A stretch of 64,000 nt of DNA from Corynebacterium pygosceleis (GTDB lineage: Bacteria; Actinomycetota; Actinomycetes; Mycobacteriales; Mycobacteriaceae), in NCBI RefSeq assembly GCF_016595275.2, contig NZ_JAENIQ020000004.1, forward strand, positions 62,001-126,000, written 5' to 3'. A model generated the notes under the pieces. That model made no database searches, had not been told where the DNA came from, and saw nothing but the letters and a program-made list of their open reading frames with translations. How positions within the stretch are numbered: the stretch's first letter is position 1; every line of letters begins with the position of its first letter. Below are positions 26,126 to 36,200 of the stretch, piece by piece. The position numbers and the translations under genes were made by a program.

Positions 26126-27022
26126 GTGATGACCCGGACTCTCCTGCACTGGTACGACGCCAATCGGCGCGAGCTGGTGTGGCGGACCCCGTCGACGGGG
26201 GCATGGGGGGTGCTGCTGTCCGAGGTGATGAGCCAGCAGACCCCCGTCCGCCGTGTCGAACCGGTCTGGTGCGAATGGATGGAGCGCTGGCCGACCCCGG
26301 CGGACCTCGCCGCAGCGGGAACCGATGAGGTGCTGCGCGCCTGGGGACGGCTCGGCTATCCCCGCAGGGCGCTCCGGTTGCAGGACTGCGCTGCGGCGAT
26401 CACCGCGCGTCATGACGGCCGGGTGCCGGATGACGTCGACGAGTTGCTCGCGCTTCCCGGCATCGGTGACTACACGGCCCGGGCGGTGGCGGCGTTCGCG
26501 TACGGGAAACCCGTCCCGGTGGTCGACACGAATGTGCGCCGGGTGTACCGCAGACTGGTGGATGGCCGGTTCCTGGCCGGTTCCCCCCGACGCCGGGACC
26601 TGGCCGATGTCGCGTCGATCCTGCCGTCCGACCCGGACCTGGTGCCCCGGTTCTCGGTGGCGCTGATGGAACTCGGTGCGCTGGTCTGTACCGCGGCACG
26701 TCCCGACTGCGACGGCTGCCCGGTCCGGTCGCGGTGCGCGTGGCGGCGTGCCGGGTGCCCCGCACCGACCGATGCGGAACTGGGGGCGGCGAAGAAACGG
26801 GTGCAGAAGTTCGAGGGCACGGACCGGCAGGTGCGCGGGAAGATCATGGCGGTGCTGCGCGACGCGGACGGGCCGGTGGACCGCTCCCGGGTGGACGCGG
26901 TGTGGCCCGATGCGGAACAGCGGGCCCGGGCACTGCTCGGTCTTCTGACCGACGGACTCGCGGAGGAACTCGACGACGGCCGGATCACTCTCCCCCGGCG
27001 GAATCCGGGATCGGATCGGTGA
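26126..27022 (+). CDS. mutY: A/G-specific adenine DNA glycosylase MutY
   Basis: A 298-residue base-excision enzyme that removes adenine opposite 8-oxoguanine. The catalytic glutamate is Glu33 (L-L-S-E-V-M-S-Q-Q-T), the helix-hairpin-helix is L-P-G-I-G-D-Y-T-A-R-A, and the catalytic Asp is in V-V-D-T-N-V-R-R-V. The iron-sulfur cluster ligands follow C-x6-C-x2-C-x5-C near residue 193. The C-terminal domain is short, as in actinobacterial MutY. TAGACT at 26111-26116 is a -10 candidate; the start is GTG 26126 or ATG 26129. The last 38 bases overlap the 3' end of the convergent ThrE-family gene. Confidence 0.93.
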   Translation: MMTRTLLHWYDANRRELVWRTPSTGAWGVLLSEVMSQQTPVRRVEPVWCEWMERWPTPADLAAAGTDEVLRAWGRLGYPRRALRLQDCAAAITARHDGRVPDDVDELLALPGIGDYTARAVAAFAYGKPVPVVDTNVRRVYRRLVDGRFLAGSPRRRDLADVASILPSDPDLVPRFSVALMELGALVCTAARPDCDGCPVRSRCAWRRAGCPAPTDAELGAAKKRVQKFEGTDRQVRGKIMAVLRDADGPVDRSRVDAVWPDAEQRARALLGLLTDGLAEELDDGRITLPRRNPGSDR

Positions 27023-28331
27023 GCTGTTTGCGCAGATCGATGGCACGCCCGTAGGCCCAGTCCGGGTCGGTGAGCATCCGGGCGAGGGCCAGCCCGGCCG
27101 CGATACTGACGACGACCAGCGCCGCTGAGGCGGCCGCCGAGAGGGCGAGGTCCATGTCACCGGTGTTCAGGGCGTACATCGAGGTGTACATGGCGACCCC
27201 GGGGATCATGATGACGGAGGCCGGGACCGTGACGGTGATCCGTGGGACACGGGCCGCACGGTGGATGAACGCGGCGATGACGCCGATGACGACACCCGCG
27301 ATGAACGCCGCGAGGTGCTGGGGTACATCGTGGGCGACGAGGACGAGCCGGAGCATGTTCGCCACCGTGGCGAGCGAAGCCCCGAGCAGAACCATGCGGC
27401 GGGAGCAGTTGAACAGCAACGCGAAACCGGCGACCCCCACGAAGCTGGCCGCCGCGGCCGCGGCCCACCAGACCGCGGACGGTGGACCGGGGTTGGCGGG
27501 GAGTGGGTTGAGCCCGGTCACCAGACTGACCATCCCGACGGAGATCGTCGCGGTGACGATGACGCTCAGCGCGTACGTCAGCCGGGAGATACCTGCGGTG
27601 ATGTCGAAACGGGTCAGGTCCAGCAGCGCGGAGAACAGCGGGAAGCCGGGTATGAGGAACAGGACGGCGGCGACGTAGCCGGCCGCGAAGGAGGTCGTGT
27701 CGGTGTGCCCCGTCATTCCCAGCGCCACCGCGACGGCCCAGTAGACGAGACAGGCGACGGACCCCGCCGCAGCGACGGTCCCGAGCTGGTTGAAGTGTCT
27801 CTTTCCGAGACTCACACGGAGGAACTGTCCGCATGCCGCCGAGACCGCGACGACGGCGGCCTCACTCACGGGGTACCGGTTGAGGACCGCGAAGGAGGCG
27901 CAGGCCAGGCCCGCGGCGACCGAGAGCAGGAGCCGGGGCCAGCGCTTCACCACGGTTCTTTCCACGGTGTCGAGCTCGGCGTTGAGTTCCTCCACGGTGA
28001 AACGCCGGTGCATGTGGTGGCTGAGATCCTCGAGCGCCTCTATCCGGGAGGCGTCGACGGCGGGTTCGTGGTGGTTGGCGACCACCGTCCGGAACATCTC
28101 ACCGCGGTGGAAGGTGCAGGTGATGGTGTTGACGGAGACGATCGCGTCGAGCCTGTCGAAACCGAGGGACCGGGCCGCACGTTTCATCGCGCGCAACACC
28201 CGGTAGCCGCCGGTGCCGGCTGCCGTCATCATCAGGCCGAGCCGGAGGACGGCGTCGGCCTCCCTCCCCATCTGCTGCTGGAGATGGATCAACCGTTGCA
28301 GATCCCGGCCCGGAAGACCGTCGCCCGCCAC
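26985..28331 (-). CDS. ThrE-family threonine/serine exporter paralogue
   Basis: A 448-residue membrane protein of the ThrE family (DUF1212 plus DUF3815 type). A 115-residue cytoplasmic part contains L-M-M-T-A-A-G-T-G-G-Y-R-V and I-V-S-V-N-T-I-T-C-T-F, followed by about ten membrane helices with I-P-G-F-P-L-F and I-M-I-P-G-V-A-M-Y. It is much less like the classical ThrE than the gene at 8809, so the substrate may differ. The GTG at 28331 is the likely start. The 3' end overlaps mutY by 38 bases, tail to tail. Confidence 0.85.
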   Translation of the reverse strand: MAGDGLPGRDLQRLIHLQQQMGREADAVLRLGLMMTAAGTGGYRVLRAMKRAARSLGFDRLDAIVSVNTITCTFHRGEMFRTVVANHHEPAVDASRIEALEDLSHHMHRRFTVEELNAELDTVERTVVKRWPRLLLSVAAGLACASFAVLNRYPVSEAAVVAVSAACGQFLRVSLGKRHFNQLGTVAAAGSVACLVYWAVAVALGMTGHTDTTSFAAGYVAAVLFLIPGFPLFSALLDLTRFDITAGISRLTYALSVIVTATISVGMVSLVTGLNPLPANPGPPSAVWWAAAAAASFVGVAGFALLFNCSRRMVLLGASLATVANMLRLVLVAHDVPQHLAAFIAGVVIGVIAAFIHRAARVPRITVTVPASVIMIPGVAMYTSMYALNTGDMDLALSAAASAALVVVSIAAGLALARMLTDPDWAYGRAIDLRKQLTDPIPDSAGGE

Positions 28332-28397
28332 AACCAGTCACCTTCCTCATTCCTCGTGATTCCGTCGTCGGGTGTCGTCGGACGGCCCCCGGTGATG

Positions 28398-28568
28398 TCA
28401 GCGCCAGCGGCCACGCCAGTTGAGTCCCCCGGGGAGCCGGAGTGACACACGGCCACGTGAGTTCACCGTCAGAGGCCCGAAACGCTTCGACACCGAGGCG
28501 CCGGACCCGGAGAGGTTGAGCCATGTGCCCTTGCCGAGTGATTTGCGTCGACGGTAGTTCAGTCCCAC
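28398..28568 (-). CDS. Small DUF4236-like protein
   Basis: A 56-residue protein from a GTG at 28568 with GGAG six bases upstream. The sequence pattern N-Y-R-R-R-K-S-L-G-K-G-T-W-L-N-L-S-G-S-G, then a Gly/Arg-rich end, resembles the short DUF4236 family found in many bacteria with unknown role. It lies between the ThrE paralogue and clpC. It is strongly basic. The frame stays open upstream to 28655, but that part lacks family similarity. Confidence 0.6.
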   Translation of the reverse strand: MGLNYRRRKSLGKGTWLNLSGSGASVSKRFGPLTVNSRGRVSLRLPGGLNWRGRWR

Positions 28569-28735
28569 TGGTGCTCCCTGATCGTCCGGTTGTCGCCTGT
28601 GCACCGGGCGTGCGGCCCGGTACCTGTCCGGTCCACCGTATGCGGCGGACACCACCCTCTGATTCTACGACCGGCGGACGCTGTGGCGCAGGACCGACCC
28701 GGGTCGGGATACGGCGCCCCGGCCCGTCGGTCGAC

Positions 28736-28780
28736 GATGAGGGCCCGGCCGGAGTGTGAAACTCCTGCCGGGCCCTCATC
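28736..28780 (-). terminator. Terminator downstream of clpC
   Basis: A 14-bp stem GATGAGGGCCCGGC/GCCGGGCCCTCATC (28736-28749 with 28767-28780) continues inward as GGAGT/ACTCC after one mismatch, with a GTGAA loop. It lies 34 bases after the clpC stop. Confidence 0.75.
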
Positions 28781-28813
28781 AACAGTCATCGACCGTGGGC
28801 GTCGGATCCGTGA

Positions 28814-31600
28814 CTAGACGGTACCCGTGGGTGCCTGACCGCCACCGGAACGGGTGTCTCCGTCGTCGTCCGGGGCGGAGTGCCGTCCCTTGTCCTGGTC
28901 CGGGTGGTCCGGGTTCTCGACGTGCTCGGCGGACTCGATGACGTCCTCTTCCTCGATCTCCCGGGCGGTGTCCCCCTCGGGGACGTCGCCGTCGGCGGCG
29001 TCGGAGACGTCCTTGATGGCTTCAGCGGCCTCGACGCTGATCTCGCTGAACTCCTCGTCCTCCGGCAGCGGCTTCGGCCGGGGGGTGAACGTGAAGGTGG
29101 CGTCGGCCGGCTTGGACTCGCCGTCCCAGTTCTCGACGTCGACGGTGACGATCTCACCGGCACCGAGCTCACCGAACAGGATCTTCTCGGACAGGACGTC
29201 CTCGATCTCCCGCTGGATGGTGCGGCGCAGCGGCCGGGCGCCGAGCACCGGGTCGAAGCCACGCTTGGCCAGCAGTCGCCGGGCCTTGTCGGTGAGTTCG
29301 AGATCCATGTCCTTGGCGTGCAGTGCCCTGGTGACGCGGGCGGCGATGAGGTCGACCATCTCGATGATCTGCTCCTCCGTGAGCTGGTGGAACACCACGA
29401 CATCGTCGATGCGGTTGAGGAACTCGGGGCGGAAGTGCTTCTTCAGCTCGTCGTTGACCTTCTGCTTCATCCGCTCGTACTGGCCCTCGGCCCCCATCGT
29501 GCCGCTGCCGGAGAAGCCCATGCCGACGGCCTTGGAGATGTCCTGGGTACCCAGGTTGGAGGTGAAGATCAGAACGGTGTTCTTGAAGTCCACGATACGA
29601 CCCTGACCGTCGGTGAGACGGCCCTCCTCCAGCACCTGGAGCAGGGTGTTGTAGATCTCCTTGTGCGCCTTCTCGATCTCGTCGAAGAGCACGACGGAGA
29701 ACGGCTTGCGGCGCACCTTCTCGGTAAGCTGGCCGCCCTCCTCGTAGCCGACGTAGCCGGGGGGTGCACCGAACAGGCGCGACGCGGTGAAGCGGTCGTG
29801 GAACTCGCCCATGTCGATCTGGATGAGGGCGTCGTCCTCGCCGAAGAGGAAGTTCGCCAGTGCCTTGGACAGCTCGGTCTTACCGACACCGGACGGGCCG
29901 GCGAAGATGAACGAACCACTGGGACGCTTCGGGTCCTTCAGACCCGCACGGGTGCGACGGATCGCGCGGGAGACGGACTTGACGGCGTCATCCTGGCCGA
30001 TGATCCGCTTGTGCAGTTCATCCTCCATGCGCAGCAGCCGGGAGGACTCCTCCTCGGTGAGCTTGAACACGGGGATACCGGTCCAGTTGCCCAGAACCTC
30101 GGCGATCTGCTCCTCGCCGACCTCGGCGACCTCCTCGAGGTCGCCGGAGCGCCACTGCTTCTCCTTCTCCGCGCGCTCTTCGCCGAGCTTCCGCTCCTTG
30201 TCACGCAGGCCCGCGGCCTTCTCGAAGTCCTGCGCGTCGATGGCCGCCTCCTTCTCACGACGGACGTCGTTGATGCGCTCGTCGATCTCACGCAGCCCCT
30301 CGGGCGCGGTCATCCGCTTGATGCGCATCCGCGCACCGGCCTCGTCGATGAGATCGACGGCCTTGTCCGGCAGGAAACGGTCGTTGATGTAGCGGTCCGA
30401 GAGGTTCGCCGCGGCGGCGAGCGCACCATCCGTGATCGAGACACGGTGGTGTGCCTCGTACCGGTCACGCAGTCCCTTGAGGATCTCGATGGTCATCTCG
30501 ACACTCGGCTCGGGAACCTGGACCGGCTGGAAACGACGTTCGAGGGCGGCGTCCTTCTCGATGTGCTTGCGGTACTCGTCGAGCGTGGTCGCACCGATGG
30601 TCTGGAGCTCGCCACGGGCCAGCTTCGGCTTGAGCAGGCTGGCGGCGTCGATCGCGCCTTCCGCGGCACCAGCGCCGACGAGGGTGTGGATCTCGTCGAT
30701 GAACAGGATGATGTCACCGCGCTGGTTGATCTCCTTGAGCACCTTCTTCAGGCGCTCCTCGAAGTCGCCCCGGTAGCGGGATCCCGCGACGAGGGACCCC
30801 AGGTCGAGGGAGTAGACCTGCTTGTCCTTCAGCGTCTCCGGGACCTTGCCGTTGACGATGTCCAGTGCCAGGCCCTCGACGACCGCGGTCTTGCCGACGC
30901 CGGGCTCACCGATGAGGACCGGATTGTTCTTCGTCCGGCGGGAGAGGACCTGCATGATCCGCTCGATCTCCTTCTCGCGGCCGACGACCGGATCGAGCTT
31001 GCCCTCCTTCGCCGCGATGGTCAGGTTGCGGCCGAACTGGTCGAGGACCAGCGAATTCGAGCGTTCACCGGCGGGACCACCCGCGCGTCCGGCCGGGTTC
31101 GCACCCGCACCGACGGCCTCGGGGCCGCCGGAACCGCCCTCGGGGGAATCCCCCTGGTTACCCTCGTAACCGGAGAGCAGCTGGATGACCTGCTGACGGA
31201 CACGCGGCAGGTCGGCGCCGAGCTTGACGAGCACCTGCGCGGCGACGCCCTCGCCCTCACGGATGAGGCCGAGCAGCAGGAATTCGGTGCCGATGTACTT
31301 GTGGCCCATCTGCAGACCCTCACGGAGGGAGAGCTCGAGGACCTTCTTCGCCCGCGGGGTGAAGGGGATGTGACCGGTGTGCGGCTGAGTGCCGTGCCCG
31401 ATGATCTCCTCGACCTCCTGGCGGACGGCGTCCAACGAGATCCCCATGGACTCGAGCGCCTTCGCGGCGACCCCCTCGCCCTCGTGGATCAGTCCCAGGA
31501 GGATGTGCTCGGTGCCGATGTAGTTGTGGTTCAGCATCCGCGCCTCCTCCTGAGCCAGGACGATGACGCGGCGGGCGCGGTCGGTAAACCTCTCGAACAT
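28814..31600 (-). CDS. clpC: ATP-dependent Clp protease ATPase subunit ClpC
   Basis: A 928-residue AAA+ unfoldase that feeds substrates to ClpP1P2. The N-terminal double Clp-N repeat covers residues 1-145 ([14 protein letters not shown]). The first ATPase has G-E-P-G-V-G-K-T, followed by a UVR segment ([15 protein letters not shown]), and the second ATPase has [10 protein letters not shown]. The tail beyond residue 830 is an acidic low-complexity extension rich in Glu and Asp. GGGGAGAG is just before the ATG. In related bacteria ClgR and SigH control it; no such site is called here. Confidence 0.96.
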   Translation of the reverse strand: MFERFTDRARRVIVLAQEEARMLNHNYIGTEHILLGLIHEGEGVAAKALESMGISLDAVRQEVEEIIGHGTQPHTGHIPFTPRAKKVLELSLREGLQMGHKYIGTEFLLLGLIREGEGVAAQVLVKLGADLPRVRQQVIQLLSGYEGNQGDSPEGGSGGPEAVGAGANPAGRAGGPAGERSNSLVLDQFGRNLTIAAKEGKLDPVVGREKEIERIMQVLSRRTKNNPVLIGEPGVGKTAVVEGLALDIVNGKVPETLKDKQVYSLDLGSLVAGSRYRGDFEERLKKVLKEINQRGDIILFIDEIHTLVGAGAAEGAIDAASLLKPKLARGELQTIGATTLDEYRKHIEKDAALERRFQPVQVPEPSVEMTIEILKGLRDRYEAHHRVSITDGALAAAANLSDRYINDRFLPDKAVDLIDEAGARMRIKRMTAPEGLREIDERINDVRREKEAAIDAQDFEKAAGLRDKERKLGEERAEKEKQWRSGDLEEVAEVGEEQIAEVLGNWTGIPVFKLTEEESSRLLRMEDELHKRIIGQDDAVKSVSRAIRRTRAGLKDPKRPSGSFIFAGPSGVGKTELSKALANFLFGEDDALIQIDMGEFHDRFTASRLFGAPPGYVGYEEGGQLTEKVRRKPFSVVLFDEIEKAHKEIYNTLLQVLEEGRLTDGQGRIVDFKNTVLIFTSNLGTQDISKAVGMGFSGSGTMGAEGQYERMKQKVNDELKKHFRPEFLNRIDDVVVFHQLTEEQIIEMVDLIAARVTRALHAKDMDLELTDKARRLLAKRGFDPVLGARPLRRTIQREIEDVLSEKILFGELGAGEIVTVDVENWDGESKPADATFTFTPRPKPLPEDEEFSEISVEAAEAIKDVSDAADGDVPEGDTAREIEEEDVIESAEHVENPDHPDQDKGRHSAPDDDGDTRSGGGQAPTGTV

Positions 31601-31849
31601 ATCTCTCCCCTGGAATCGCTGGGTGTTAGTGCCACCACTGTAACCTCCCCACCGATCCCGGTAATCCGGTAGTCCGGTGACGGTGCGCACCAGACGACAA
31701 CCACCACCCCGAACCACATGACGAACCCCAGGTGAGGGCACTTTTACACACCGTTCCGACCCGCTGTACGCCGGTAGCGAACACGGTCGACGGGACCCTG
31801 TCCCCGTCACGACCGGGCACGGCGGAATCCTCCGCACCTGACCGTGTTG

Positions 31850-31855
31850 TAAGGT
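31850..31855 (+). promoter_or_regulatory. -10 box for a leaderless membrane-protein gene
   Basis: TAAGGT lies seven bases before the ATG at 31863, predicting a leaderless transcript. The rest of the 262-base clpC-divergent region holds a -10 candidate for clpC (TACAGT, minus strand, 31637-31642) and no other structure I can support. Confidence 0.45.
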
Positions 31856-31862
31856 AAACCAA

Positions 31863-32570
31863 ATGAGATCCTCAGCAGTGCCGGTGATCCGATTCCTCGG
31901 AATCGTGGCGGCCGTCCTCGGCGTGAGCGCCGCGATCGTCGGTGGATACGGTGCCGCGACGACACCGTTCACCGACTTCCCCGCTTTCGGGACCCCCGGC
32001 GAGAAGCTCGTCGCCTACTACTCCTACTTCACCCTCTGGTCGAACATTCTCGGCGCCGTCGCCGGACTCTCCTACGCGTTCCTGTTCGTCCGGGGCCGTG
32101 ACGGAGGATGGCTGGGGGCGGTCCTCCGGCTGGACGCCACGATCATGCTCATGGCCACCGGACTGGTGTACCACCTGTTGATCGCCGACGGGTCACCGAA
32201 CACCGGTACCCAGGCGTTCACCGCACCGGTCATCCACGGCATCATGCCGGTACTGCTCCCGGTGATCTGGCTCCTCCACATGACCCGGCGGCACCGCCCG
32301 GACGTCCGTCTATCCACACTCCTCGGATCACTGGTGATCCCCCTGGTGTGGACCGCCTGGACGTTCTGGCGGGCGCACGCCACCGGTGGTTACTACCCCT
32401 ACAACTTCATGGACGCCACCGAGATCGGTCTGGCCAGGTCCGCGACCACGACCGCGATGATCTACGTGATCTTCATCGTGTTCATGCTCGTTCTCGGCCT
32501 GATCGAACGCCTCGTCATCCCCAGACTGCGCCCGGCACGGTACATCGAACTGCCGGAGAACCGGGACTGA
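31863..32570 (+). CDS. Pr6Pr family integral membrane protein
   Basis: A 235-residue protein with six hydrophobic segments and the Pr6Pr (FAR-17a/AIG1-like) layout: Y-Y-S-Y-F-T-L-W-S-N near residue 52, L-L-I-A-D-G-S near 104, H-G-I-M-P near 124 and a late Y-P-Y-N-F-M. Human AIG1 relatives are threonine hydrolases of fatty-acid esters, but the bacterial proteins have no established role. It lies between clpC and lysS where lsr2 sits in M. tuberculosis. Confidence 0.75.
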   Translation: MRSSAVPVIRFLGIVAAVLGVSAAIVGGYGAATTPFTDFPAFGTPGEKLVAYYSYFTLWSNILGAVAGLSYAFLFVRGRDGGWLGAVLRLDATIMLMATGLVYHLLIADGSPNTGTQAFTAPVIHGIMPVLLPVIWLLHMTRRHRPDVRLSTLLGSLVIPLVWTAWTFWRAHATGGYYPYNFMDATEIGLARSATTTAMIYVIFIVFMLVLGLIERLVIPRLRPARYIELPENRD

Positions 32571-32584
32571 TCCCGGAAACCGGC

Positions 32585-32628
32585 GAACGGCCCGGCACGT
32601 TCCCCGCGGGGAGTGTGCCGGGCCGTTC
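32585..32628. terminator. Bidirectional terminator, membrane protein / lysS
   Basis: A perfect 14-bp stem GAACGGCCCGGCAC/GTGCCGGGCCGTTC (32585-32598 with 32615-32628), with CCCC/GGGG pairing in the loop, between convergent genes. Confidence 0.8.
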
Positions 32629-32640
32629 ACCGTGACGGGG

Positions 32641-34251
32641 TTACTGCCTGGGCTCGGGCTTGACCATCGGGAACAGGATCGTCTCCCGGATCCCGAGACC
32701 GGTCAGCGCCATGAGCAGCCGGTCGATGCCCATGCCGCAGCCTGCGGTCGGGGGCATGCCCTGCTCCATCGCGGTGAGGAAGTCCTCGTCGAGAACCATC
32801 GCCTCATCATCGCCGTCGGCTGCGAGCCGGGCCTGGTCGACGAAACGTTCCCGCTGGATGACGGGGTCGATGAGCTCGGAGTAGCCGGTGGCGAGCTCGA
32901 ATCCGCGGACGTAGAGGTCCCACTTCTCGGTGACCCCGGGCTTGTCGCGGTGCTGGCGGGTCAGCGGGGAGGTCTCGACGGGGAAGTCCCGGACGAAGAC
33001 CGGGCCGTGGAGCTGGTCCTCGCAGAGCAGCTCCCAGATCTCCTCGACCAGTTTGCCGTGGCCCCAGCCGGCGTTCTGCGGGACGGACAGGCCGATCACG
33101 TCCGCGATGGCCTTGAGCTCCTCGACGGTGCTGTCCACGGTGACCTCGGGCTGCCCGGGGAACTTCCGGGCGAGCGCCTCGTTGAGGGAGGGGTACATCT
33201 CGAGGGTCTGCCAGGTCTCGCCGCCGAGGTCGTACTCGGTGCCGTCGGCGAGGGTGACCGTGGTGGAGCCGAACACCTCGGTGGCGACGGCCTGGATGAG
33301 GTTCTTGATGGTCTCGGCGCCGTCGTCGTAGGTGCCCCACGCCTGGTAGGTCTCCAGCATGGCGAATTCGGGACTGTGGGAGGAGTCGACGCCCTCGTTG
33401 CGGAAGTTGCGGTTGACCTCGAAGACCCGGTCGATGCCGCCGACCACGCAGCGCTTGAGGTACAGCTCCGGCGCGATACGCAGGTAGAGGTCGATGTCGA
33501 GGGCGTTGGAGTGCGTCTGGAAGGGACGGGCCGCGGCCCCGCCGTGGAGGGTCTGCAGCATCGGGGTCTCGACCTCGAGGAAGCCCTCCCCCTCAAGATG
33601 GTGACGCAGTGCACGCATCACCCTGATCCGGGTCATCGCGTTCTCGCGGGCGGCGGGACGCATGATGAGGTCGGTGTAGCGGTGCCGGACGCGGGTGTCC
33701 TCGCTCAGGTCCTTGTGGGCGACGGGCAGGGGGCGCAGTGACTTGGAGGCCATCTGCCACTCCGAGGCCATCACCGACAGTTCACCGCGGCGAGAGGAGA
33801 TGACCCGGCCCGTGACGGAGACGAAGTCACCGAGGTCGACGTCGCTCTTCCAGCCCGCGAGCGCCTCCTCCCCGACCTCCGCGAGGGAGAGCATCGCCTG
33901 CACCTGGGTGCCGTCGCCGTCCTGGATGCTGGCGAAGCAGAGCTTGCCGGTGTTGCGCACGAAGATCACCCGGCCGGCGACGGAGACGATGTCGGTGGTC
34001 TCCTCGCCCTTCTCCAGGTAGGTCACGCCGTCCTCGCGCACGACGGCGGCGGCCTCCTCGGCGTCCTCTGGGAGAACCCGGTAGCGGTCGCGCAGATCCG
34101 CGATGGAGGTGCTGCGCCTCACCTGTACGGGATAGGCCTCGACACCACCGTCGAGCAGCCGGCTCCGCTTCTCACGGCGGATGCGGAGCTGCTCCGGGAC
34201 GTCATCGGCGTCGGGCGTGGTCACAGCTGGGTTCTTCTTCGTGTCAGTCAC
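32641..34251 (-). CDS. lysS: Lysyl-tRNA synthetase, class II
   Basis: A 536-residue class II synthetase that charges tRNA-Lys. An N-terminal OB-fold anticodon domain ([16 protein letters not shown]) leads to the catalytic core with [10 protein letters not shown] (motif 2 neighbourhood), F-R-N-E-G-V-D and the C-terminal [13 protein letters not shown] (motif 3). The start is a GTG at 34251. Length matches stand-alone LysS with a short N-terminal extension. Confidence 0.95.
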   Translation of the reverse strand: MTDTKKNPAVTTPDADDVPEQLRIRREKRSRLLDGGVEAYPVQVRRSTSIADLRDRYRVLPEDAEEAAAVVREDGVTYLEKGEETTDIVSVAGRVIFVRNTGKLCFASIQDGDGTQVQAMLSLAEVGEEALAGWKSDVDLGDFVSVTGRVISSRRGELSVMASEWQMASKSLRPLPVAHKDLSEDTRVRHRYTDLIMRPAARENAMTRIRVMRALRHHLEGEGFLEVETPMLQTLHGGAAARPFQTHSNALDIDLYLRIAPELYLKRCVVGGIDRVFEVNRNFRNEGVDSSHSPEFAMLETYQAWGTYDDGAETIKNLIQAVATEVFGSTTVTLADGTEYDLGGETWQTLEMYPSLNEALARKFPGQPEVTVDSTVEELKAIADVIGLSVPQNAGWGHGKLVEEIWELLCEDQLHGPVFVRDFPVETSPLTRQHRDKPGVTEKWDLYVRGFELATGYSELIDPVIQRERFVDQARLAADGDDEAMVLDEDFLTAMEQGMPPTAGCGMGIDRLLMALTGLGIRETILFPMVKPEPRQ

Positions 34252-34303
34252 ATCTCGCCAGCGTAGTCGATACGTCGACGCCGATCATCCTCCGGGGAGG
34301 GGA

Positions 34304-35473
34304 CTAGCTGATGAGCCAGTCGTTCGGGGCGAACAGCTCGAAGTGGACGGACTTCGGTGCGTCGGCTGCGGGCAGTGCGGCGATCTGATCCCGCATGGCC
34401 TGGAGGAATCCGGTTCCACCGCACAGGTACACCGTCGCGTCGGCCGGCAGGTGAGCGGCGATCTCGATGCGCTCGCCCGCTTCCCGGTAGCGGACCTCCA
34501 TGGTGGCGTCGGGCAGATCCGCGACGTAGCCCTCCATCTGCTCACGCTGCGCGAAGTGCGCCTCATCGGTGTCCGCGTGCAGGACGGTGACCGGCCGGGT
34601 GGCCCCCGTCTTCACCAGGTGGTGGAGCATGCCGGTCATCGGGGTGGACCCAATTCCGGAGGACACGAGGACGACCGGGTTGTCGGCGTCGTCGAGCACG
34701 AGGTCACCGGCGGGCAGGGTCGCCTGGACGGTGTCGCCGACATCGACGCGGTCGCGGAGGAAGCCGGAGACCTCCCCCTCACGGCGCACGGCGATGGTCA
34801 GTTTCGTGGCGTCGCCCCCGATGATGGAGTACTGGCGCAGCTGGCGGGCACCGTCATCGAGTTTCACGCCGACAGAGGTGTACTGGCCGGGGCGCGGTTC
34901 GGAGAGATCACCGGCGAGGGTGTAGACGGTCACGTCACCGGGCAGGTCGTATTTCTCGGTGACGGTGACGTCGCGGAACACCTCTCCGGGTTCGACACCG
35001 TCGGAGGCGTACAGCTCCTCCTCGAAGTCGATGAGGACGTCGGCCATGAGCCAGTAGACCTCGTCCCACGCCTCGGCGATCTCCGGGGTGATGGCGTCGC
35101 CGAGAACGTCGACGATCGCGGCGAAGAGGTTGTCGTGGACGATCTTGTACTGGTCACGGGTGACACCGAGGGAGACGTGCTTGTGCCCGATGCGGCCGAG
35201 CATCTCCACCGGGTCCGGGGCGTCCGGGTCGACGAGCATCGTGGCGAACGTGGCGATCGACGCGGCGAGTGCCTTGGGCTGTTCACCGGCGGCCTGGTTG
35301 CCCCGGTTGAACAGGTCACTGATCAGCTCCGGGTGGGCGGTGAACATCTTGTCGTAGAAGATCGGGGTGATCTCGTTGATGTGTGCACCGATCACGGGCA
35401 GGGTCGCGCGGACGATGTCGGCGTTCTTCTCGGACAGCGTGCGGGAGGTGTCGGGCTGGGTGGTCACGAACAT
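34304..35473 (-). CDS. hmp: Flavohemoprotein (nitric oxide dioxygenase)
   Basis: A 389-residue flavohemoglobin that oxidises NO to nitrate with NAD(P)H. The globin domain covers about residues 8-145 with the proximal haem histidine His99 in H-K-H-V-S-L. The FAD domain has R-Q-Y-S-I, and the NAD domain has V-S-S-G-I-G-S-T-P-M and L-C-G-G-T-G-F-L. The ATG at 35473 has GGAG upstream. The Rrf2 gene 70 bases upstream in the same direction has NsrR-type cysteines, so this is probably an NO-induced unit. Confidence 0.93.
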   Translation of the reverse strand: MFVTTQPDTSRTLSEKNADIVRATLPVIGAHINEITPIFYDKMFTAHPELISDLFNRGNQAAGEQPKALAASIATFATMLVDPDAPDPVEMLGRIGHKHVSLGVTRDQYKIVHDNLFAAIVDVLGDAITPEIAEAWDEVYWLMADVLIDFEEELYASDGVEPGEVFRDVTVTEKYDLPGDVTVYTLAGDLSEPRPGQYTSVGVKLDDGARQLRQYSIIGGDATKLTIAVRREGEVSGFLRDRVDVGDTVQATLPAGDLVLDDADNPVVLVSSGIGSTPMTGMLHHLVKTGATRPVTVLHADTDEAHFAQREQMEGYVADLPDATMEVRYREAGERIEIAAHLPADATVYLCGGTGFLQAMRDQIAALPAADAPKSVHFELFAPNDWLIS

Positions 35474-35542
35474 GGGCTGGTTTCTCCTCGGTCGATGGTC
35501 CCACCGCGACGTGCGGGCGGACACGGTCGCGGCGGATGGGGG

Positions 35543-36001
35543 TCAGGGGGTGTGCGGTAGACCCAGGCTCACCGGGGTGTCCCGGGGTCTGGAGGCGTCG
35601 GCGATGAGGTCGGCGACGTGGAGATCATCCAGGCTCCGGTAGAACGCCTCCGTGGCGGCGGCGAGCCGGTGCCGCAGCAGGCAGTCCCCCTCGAGATAGG
35701 GGCAGGGGGACGGTGCGGAGCAGTCGATCACCGGGGTCTTCGGTTCCATCTCCCGGAGCAGACGTCCGACGCTGAGCGACGGGGCGGATTCCGCGAGCTG
35801 GACGCCCCCGGCCCTGCCCCGGACACTCCGGACGACGCCGATCCCGGCGAGGCGGGACACGATCTTGGCGACGTGGGTCTCCGGGGCCTCGATGGCGTCC
35901 GCGAGGTCGGCGACGGTCATGCGGGGTGAGTCGGTCGCGGACGCCTCACCGAGACGCATGAGGATCCGCAGGCCGAGATCGGAGAACCGGGTCAGTTGCA
36001 C
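35543..36001 (-). CDS. nsrR: Rrf2 family NO-sensing repressor NsrR
   Basis: A 152-residue Rrf2-type winged-helix regulator. The recognition helix lies in T-V-A-D-L-A-D-A-I-E-A-P-E-T-H-V-A-K-I-V. Three cysteines, Cys94, Cys100 and Cys107 (spacing C-x5-C-x6-C), fit the iron-sulfur site of NsrR, which loses DNA binding when the cluster reacts with NO. Adjacency to hmp supports this. The start is a GTG at 36001. No clear NsrR palindrome was found upstream. Confidence 0.85.
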   Translation of the reverse strand: MQLTRFSDLGLRILMRLGEASATDSPRMTVADLADAIEAPETHVAKIVSRLAGIGVVRSVRGRAGGVQLAESAPSLSVGRLLREMEPKTPVIDCSAPSPCPYLEGDCLLRHRLAAATEAFYRSLDDLHVADLIADASRPRDTPVSLGLPHTP

Positions 36002-36200
36002 ACCTAGAGCCTAGACAAAAGAGGTATCTGAGATTCGGGTTTGAGGCCGGATCGGCCCCGTGTCACTTCACGCTCCCCGCCACGACACCCGGACAACCAG
36101 GCAATTGGCGTCACCAGACAGGGTGGAGCCACACAAACATGTGATGACCAGCACAGGTGCTTCCCAACCATGGAACGACCCCGGACGGGGGTGCATTCGC
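36002..36200. promoter_or_regulatory. Region upstream of nsrR
   Basis: A 199-base gap with no gene. It includes the promoter for nsrR-hmp on the minus strand (TAGGCT and TAGGTG hexamers near 36003-36016 are candidates) and the 3' flank of the DUF2520-like gene. CGTG-N6-CACG at about 36059-36072 is a small inverted repeat of unknown meaning. Confidence 0.3.

Noticed and set aside
28880..31672. A 930-codon plus-strand open frame
   Set aside because: It is the antisense shadow of clpC, which has complete AAA+ motifs; high GC keeps the opposite frame open.
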